Source: an uncultured Emticicia sp. (GTDB lineage: Bacteria; Bacteroidota; Bacteroidia; Cytophagales; Spirosomataceae). Taken from it: a DNA stretch of 8,069 nt. Positions 4,858-8,069 of the stretch are shown here, one piece after another. The stretch lies in contig NZ_CALCZQ010000048.1 in the NCBI RefSeq assembly GCF_937903345.1, positions 1 through 8,069 of the forward strand, in the 5' to 3' direction. The first letter of the stretch is position 1; each line of letters starts with the position of its first letter. Position numbers and translations under genes: made by a program. The notes beneath the pieces are model-generated. The model was not told where the DNA came from. It saw nothing but the letters and a program-made list of their open reading frames with translations, and ran no database searches.

Positions 4858-5597
4858 ATGGAGGTTCATCGCTATTAGTAAGCACCTAACAATTGGAGAG
4901 AATTCATTTTGGAATTTTTAATGCTATTTACAGCGGTCACTTTGGGAATTTTTGTTGGGAACGTTCGAAAAAATTTGATTGAATCCCACATAATGAATGC
5001 AATATATGAATTCTTTGATTTTGGATTTGGAAATTGATTATCAAATTTTGAAGAAATCAATTCATTATAAGGAGAAAAGGGTCGAGTCAATAGATTTGTT
5101 GTACAGATTTTATAAGGATAATTCAAACACGTTAAAAGTTCCAGTTTTCGTAATAAAACATTTTAAAAGTGCTACATGGGAACTGTGATCTTTTCTAATC
5201 CTACAACTGTTAGTCAATTGAAAAATTCAGTTGGGTTAAGATTAATTCAAAATAATTTCGCTGATTCAATAGATTTTTATTACAGTAGATGGAGCATAAT
5301 AGAAGTTTTAAACAATCGCTATTATGATAATCAGACAAATACTTATAATCTAGAGGAAAACATATTAAATGCATTTGATTTTCTTGATTCATGAATTTAT
5401 AATGATGTAAAAGATAATCAGGATAGTATTCCAAAAAAAGTATTTGTTCAAATAAATTATGCACTTCTAGGAGAGTATTTAAATCAATTAGCTCTGCAAC
5501 ATACGGTAACTCGACAAGACAAGACATTAGAAAAAATAAAATGGCGGTAAAAACTATTGGAAATTTAATAAACCTAATAAAAGAGAATATTAAATAA
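4858..5597 (+). pseudogene. Decayed tandem paralogue of the 4098-4847 gene
   Basis: ATG at 4858 gives MEVHRY and then two consecutive stops (TAG 4876, TAA 4879). The same frame continues with APNNWREFILEFLMLFTAV and TLGIFVGNVRKNLIE, aligned without gaps to the intact copy's N-terminus and membrane helix. The reading then moves to frame 2 near 5010 (LILDLEIDYQILKKSIHYK) and back to frame 1 near 5176 (SQLKNSVGLRLIQN, matching QLKNAGGLRLIEN). It meets TGA at 5392-5394 and continues open (IYNDVKDNQDSIPKKV and onward to IKWR). It shifts again near 5540 to finish GNLINLIKENIK before TAA 5595-5597. That makes three in-frame stops and three frame changes. The overall length nearly equals the intact gene, so a full-length duplicate has drifted to death. 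Short frames within it are pieces of this relic. Confidence 0.88.
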
Positions 5598-5660
5598 AAT
5601 AATTTTTACTTTTTTGTTATAGATTCTACATAAAATCAGCAAATAATTAAATCATACCTT

Positions 5661-7028
5661 ATGAAATATTGTACAAATAAAATTTGCCTCATTATTCTTT
5701 TTGTTACTTCTTACCAGTCTTTATATTCACAAATATCAAAAAATCAAGCTAGTAGTTCAACTCAGCTGGAAAAAACAAGAAACAAAAAAACTGAATCTAA
5801 GCTAATAACCTTGGATATTGCTAATCCCTCAGAAATTAAGGATTTGGGGTTTGACCAACAAGTATTTGATGATTTTGAAAATGAGGTAAGAAAAAGCATC
5901 CAACAAAAAGAAATTGCAGGAGCAGTGACGCTTATTGCTCGAAAAGGAAAAATCGTTCATTTTGAAGTGCAAGGTGAATCTCAAATGGAAACGCATATTC
6001 CAATGAAAAAAGATGCAATTTTTCGATTAGCTTCAATGACTAAACCTATAGCAACATTAGCCTTATTACTGCTTATAGAAGATGGGAAATGTTCACCAAA
6101 CGACCCTGTAAGTAAATATTTGCCTGAATTTACTTCGCAACAGGTATTGATTTCAAAAGACAGCGTTGATGGAATATGGATGTATAAGACTCGTGAGGCA
6201 ACCAAACCGATGCTAATTCGTCATGTTTTAACTCACACTACAGGCCAACCTAGTGCTTATGGGGGAAATATGCCAGAAGCCTATGCTGCTATTACGAAAA
6301 ATGCGTATGCGAGTAATATTGAAAACTATGTCAAGCAACTTGCTAAGTTACCCTTAACTCATGAACCAGGGGAAGGATGGATTTATGGGCCCGGATTATT
6401 AGTAGCTGGTCGGATAGTTGAAGTTATTAGTGGAATGTCTTTCCAGGATTTTGTGCAGAAGCGGATTTTAGACCCATTAGATATGAAGGATACTCATTTC
6501 TATTTGGAGCCCAAAGATGCCCCTCGTTTTACCTCATATTATCAACCCGATGGAAAGGGTGGTTTATCTTTAATCGATCCAGGATCAGAAAAGAGTATTC
6601 GAATTAGTGGGTCGAAAACTTATTATTCGGGTTCAGGAGGATTACACTCTACGGCTACTGATTATTTTAAATTCTCTCAAATGGTGATTCAAAATGGAGA
6701 GTTTAATGGAGTTCAAATCGCTAAACCTTCAACGATTGCCATGATGAAAACGGATCAAACACCTTTACATTTGGAGGCAGCGATTACTCCAACTGATGAC
6801 TTAAAGAATAATGGTTTTACGTTTGGTTATGCGATTAAACGAAAGGAAATAGGTTCCGACCCCAGACCTGCAGGAACGATTTATTGGAGTGGTGCTACAG
6901 GACCAATCTTTTTTATTGATTTGAAGCATGAATTGATAGCGATGATTTTGTACCAAAGACCATCTACTTATCCAACCAAAATCCGTACTGATTTCAAAAG
7001 TTGGGTGATGAAGAGTCTAAAAGAGTAG
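5661..7028 (+). CDS. Secreted serine hydrolase, beta-lactamase class C / family VIII esterase fold
   Basis: Residues 1-23 are a signal peptide (ICLIILFVTSYQSLYS-Q). A Ser/Thr/Lys-rich linker follows, then the beta-lactamase-type domain from about residue 68 to the end. The catalytic SxxK is SMTK (Ser125, Lys128) in FRLASMTKPIA. The second-motif tyrosine is Y242 in WIYGPGLLVAGRIVEVISG, a YxP variant rather than YxN. The third motif is WSGATG (409-414), replacing KTG, as in family VIII esterases. HVLTHTTG (188-195) and GSGGLHSTATDYFKF (324-338) are other hallmarks. The family cleaves esters or acts as D-aminopeptidase/penicillin-binding-like enzymes. True beta-lactamase activity is unlikely from the motifs, and the substrate is unknown. 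The 455-residue length is normal. It probably acts in the periplasm. It stands alone; a loose TACTTTTTTG (about 5608-5617) is the only promoter-like string upstream. Confidence 0.93.
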   Translation: MKYCTNKICLIILFVTSYQSLYSQISKNQASSSTQLEKTRNKKTESKLITLDIANPSEIKDLGFDQQVFDDFENEVRKSIQQKEIAGAVTLIARKGKIVHFEVQGESQMETHIPMKKDAIFRLASMTKPIATLALLLLIEDGKCSPNDPVSKYLPEFTSQQVLISKDSVDGIWMYKTREATKPMLIRHVLTHTTGQPSAYGGNMPEAYAAITKNAYASNIENYVKQLAKLPLTHEPGEGWIYGPGLLVAGRIVEVISGMSFQDFVQKRILDPLDMKDTHFYLEPKDAPRFTSYYQPDGKGGLSLIDPGSEKSIRISGSKTYYSGSGGLHSTATDYFKFSQMVIQNGEFNGVQIAKPSTIAMMKTDQTPLHLEAAITPTDDLKNNGFTFGYAIKRKEIGSDPRPAGTIYWSGATGPIFFIDLKHELIAMILYQRPSTYPTKIRTDFKSWVMKSLKE

Positions 7029-7410
7029 TTCGTTTGAATTTTTCTGTTGTTAATTTTTCGATCATTTTTATCAAAACTTCACTAATACTTGATCTAATTT
7101 TTTGGAACATGGTGGGATTGATGGACTTCCATAGAGTGATTTTTGTATAAAGAGGAATTATTGATAATTAAAAAATTTAGAAGAAAATTAGAATTAAAAA
7201 TGCATGAAAATACCATTTAAAGAATTTTATTTTTAAATATTTTCTGTTATTTTTCGAAAAATTTATCCCTACTCTCCATACTACTTTTTTGGCATTCCAG
7301 GTCCGGCTTGATGTTCATGGTTTTAATCTTTTGGTGTCAAGCTGATTCAGGACGAGACAGACATTTATCACTAAAACTATAAAACCAATAGTTAGAAAAA
7401 AAACATACTC
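7029..7410. other. Gene-free AT-rich spacer
   Basis: No gene or convincing terminator is visible. It contains the 14-bp palindrome ATTTTTCGAAAAAT (7249-7262) and a GC-richer island (about 7290-7320). On the minus strand this island reads NHEHQAGPGMPKK then TAG (7281-7322), bounded by a stop 13 codons upstream. That resembles a protein C-terminus but has no body attached. The promoter of the 7411 gene should lie here, but no TAnnTTTG match close to it was found. Confidence 0.5.
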
Positions 7411-8069
7411 ATGAGAACATTTCTCGCGTCTTTATCAATTTTAACCTCTTTTGTTGCATCTGCACAATCAATAGAGATCAATCCAAATGGAGGCACTAAT
7501 GCTTCAGCCATTCTGGATTTAAAATCAACTACCAAGGGCTTTTTGCTGCCACGAATGACCAATGCACAAATGAGGGCCATTCCAAGTCCTGCACAGGGTC
7601 TTCTTGCTTTTTGTGCCGATTGTGGTACAAATGGCGATTATTATTTTTACAAAGGTGCGGATTGGGTCGCTCTAGGTTCTACGACAGTTTCAGTCTCCAC
7701 TACTGTGGGGTCTGTTGGTTTGAGTGCTAATGAAAACGGTGCAACCATTACCAATGGGGTATTAAATTTGGCACCAGCCGATGCAACTAATCCGGGAATC
7801 GTTACTAAAACAGCCCAAACATTTGCTGGGGTTAAAACGTTTAGCAATGGAATTGTAGGTAATGTGACTGGAAATGTAACTGGAAATGCAGCGACTGTTA
7901 CCACTAATGCAAATTTAACAGGCGTAGTAACAAGTACTGGTAATGCAACCTCAATTTCCAATGGAGTCATTAGTAATGCCATGTTAGCGAATGGAGCAGT
8001 TGCCAATTTATCAGGCACCAATACTGGAGATAATGCGGTGAATAGTTTATATAGCGGATTAGTAACTAA
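7411..8069 (+). CDS. Secreted tail-fibre-like / adhesin-type surface protein, N-terminal part
   Basis: ATG 7411 opens a frame that runs 219 codons to the window edge without a stop. Residues 1-19 are a signal peptide (FLASLSILTSFVASA-Q). Residues 20-88 are the head found on many Bacteroidota surface proteins: IEINPNGGTNASAILDLKST, then GFLLPRMTNAQMRAI, and FCADCGTNGDYYFYKGADWVAL with a CxxC pair (68, 71). From about residue 110 it becomes low-complexity and Gly/Asn/Thr/Val-rich, with GNVTGNVTGNAATVTT, TSTGNATSISNG and LSGTNTGDNAVNSLYSGLV, as in phage tail fibres and trimeric repeat proteins. Such proteins often end in an intramolecular chaperone (peptidase S74) or a T9SS sorting domain, but the C-terminus is not visible. 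The signal peptide argues for a cell-surface protein over a phage gene. The sequence is less AT-rich than its surroundings. Confidence 0.9.
   Translation, partial: MRTFLASLSILTSFVASAQSIEINPNGGTNASAILDLKSTTKGFLLPRMTNAQMRAIPSPAQGLLAFCADCGTNGDYYFYKGADWVALGSTTVSVSTTVGSVGLSANENGATITNGVLNLAPADATNPGIVTKTAQTFAGVKTFSNGIVGNVTGNVTGNAATVTTNANLTGVVTSTGNATSISNGVISNAMLANGAVANLSGTNTGDNAVNSLYSGLVT

Noticed and set aside
4875..5527. Minus-strand frames of 83 and 105 codons across the decayed paralogue
   Set aside because: They lie opposite sequence that aligns to the intact + strand paralogue, so they are shadows. The short + frames 4997-5188 and 5176-5394 are pieces of the same pseudogene.
5981..6205. Minus-strand frame inside the serine hydrolase gene
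   Set aside because: Shadow of a gene with clear catalytic motifs on the + strand.
5661..7028. Annotating the serine hydrolase as an AmpC-type beta-lactamase resistance gene
   Set aside because: The YxN and KTG motifs are replaced by YGP and WSGATG, typical of esterase or peptidase relatives, and there is no ampR-like neighbour.
7247..7318. Minus-strand 23-codon frame starting MNIKPDLECQ
   Set aside because: Too short and without membrane, motif or context support.
7392..8021. Minus-strand frames of 62 and 124 codons near the right edge
   Set aside because: Both lie opposite the tail-fibre-like gene, whose repetitive Thr/Val/Asn/Gly codons keep the reverse frame open. The Val/Ala/Pro-rich products have no domain character.

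Overview
The window looks like an AT-rich accessory stretch of a Bacteroidota chromosome, of Cytophagia or Saprospiria character. This rests on a standalone secreted CarboxypepD_reg-like protein, a membrane protein of the 'MEVHH' type seen in that phylum, a surface protein with the LLPRMT motif followed by tail-fibre-like repeats, near absence of Shine-Dalgarno sites, and two perfect matches to the Bacteroidota -7 promoter element TAnnTTTG. No rRNA, tRNA, CRISPR, transposase or integrase was found.

Left part (1-3005): a row of unrelated single genes. In order these are the C-terminal end of an unidentified CDS, a secreted CarboxypepD_reg-like protein (339-1208, +), a 59-residue glycine-zipper membrane protein (1368-1547, -), a membrane-tethered HTH protein with extracytoplasmic propeller-type repeats (1813-2604, +), and a small hypothetical protein with an unresolved start (2757-3005, -). 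Successive genes are separated by copies of one intergenic repeat, four in all and all on the + strand. Each copy carries the motif AAGGGGAGC (AAGGGAGC in one), then exactly 10 nt, then an intrinsic-terminator hairpin. The hairpin stem sequence changes between copies but stays paired. Three copies also share a conserved 53-nt head and three share a tail ending near TTGCATCTTT. This one-gene-one-repeat layout is the most notable thing in the window. It resembles a cassette array, but the repeats do not show a canonical integron attC.

Middle part (3006-4097): very AT-rich and gene-poor. It holds a small beta-rich protein, probably a truncated remnant, on the minus strand (3469-3723), two perfect AT-rich inverted repeats, a possible 24-residue membrane peptide, and scraps of coding-like sequence.

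Right part (4098-8069): an intact membrane-anchored coiled-coil protein (4098-4847) is followed by a decayed tandem paralogue (4858-5597) with three in-frame stops and three frame changes. Next come a secreted serine hydrolase of the class C beta-lactamase/family VIII esterase fold (5661-7028), a gene-free AT-rich spacer, and the start of a secreted tail-fibre-like surface protein (7411 to the edge). Apart from the tandem duplication, nothing here reads as an operon or a shared pathway. The genes look individually transcribed.
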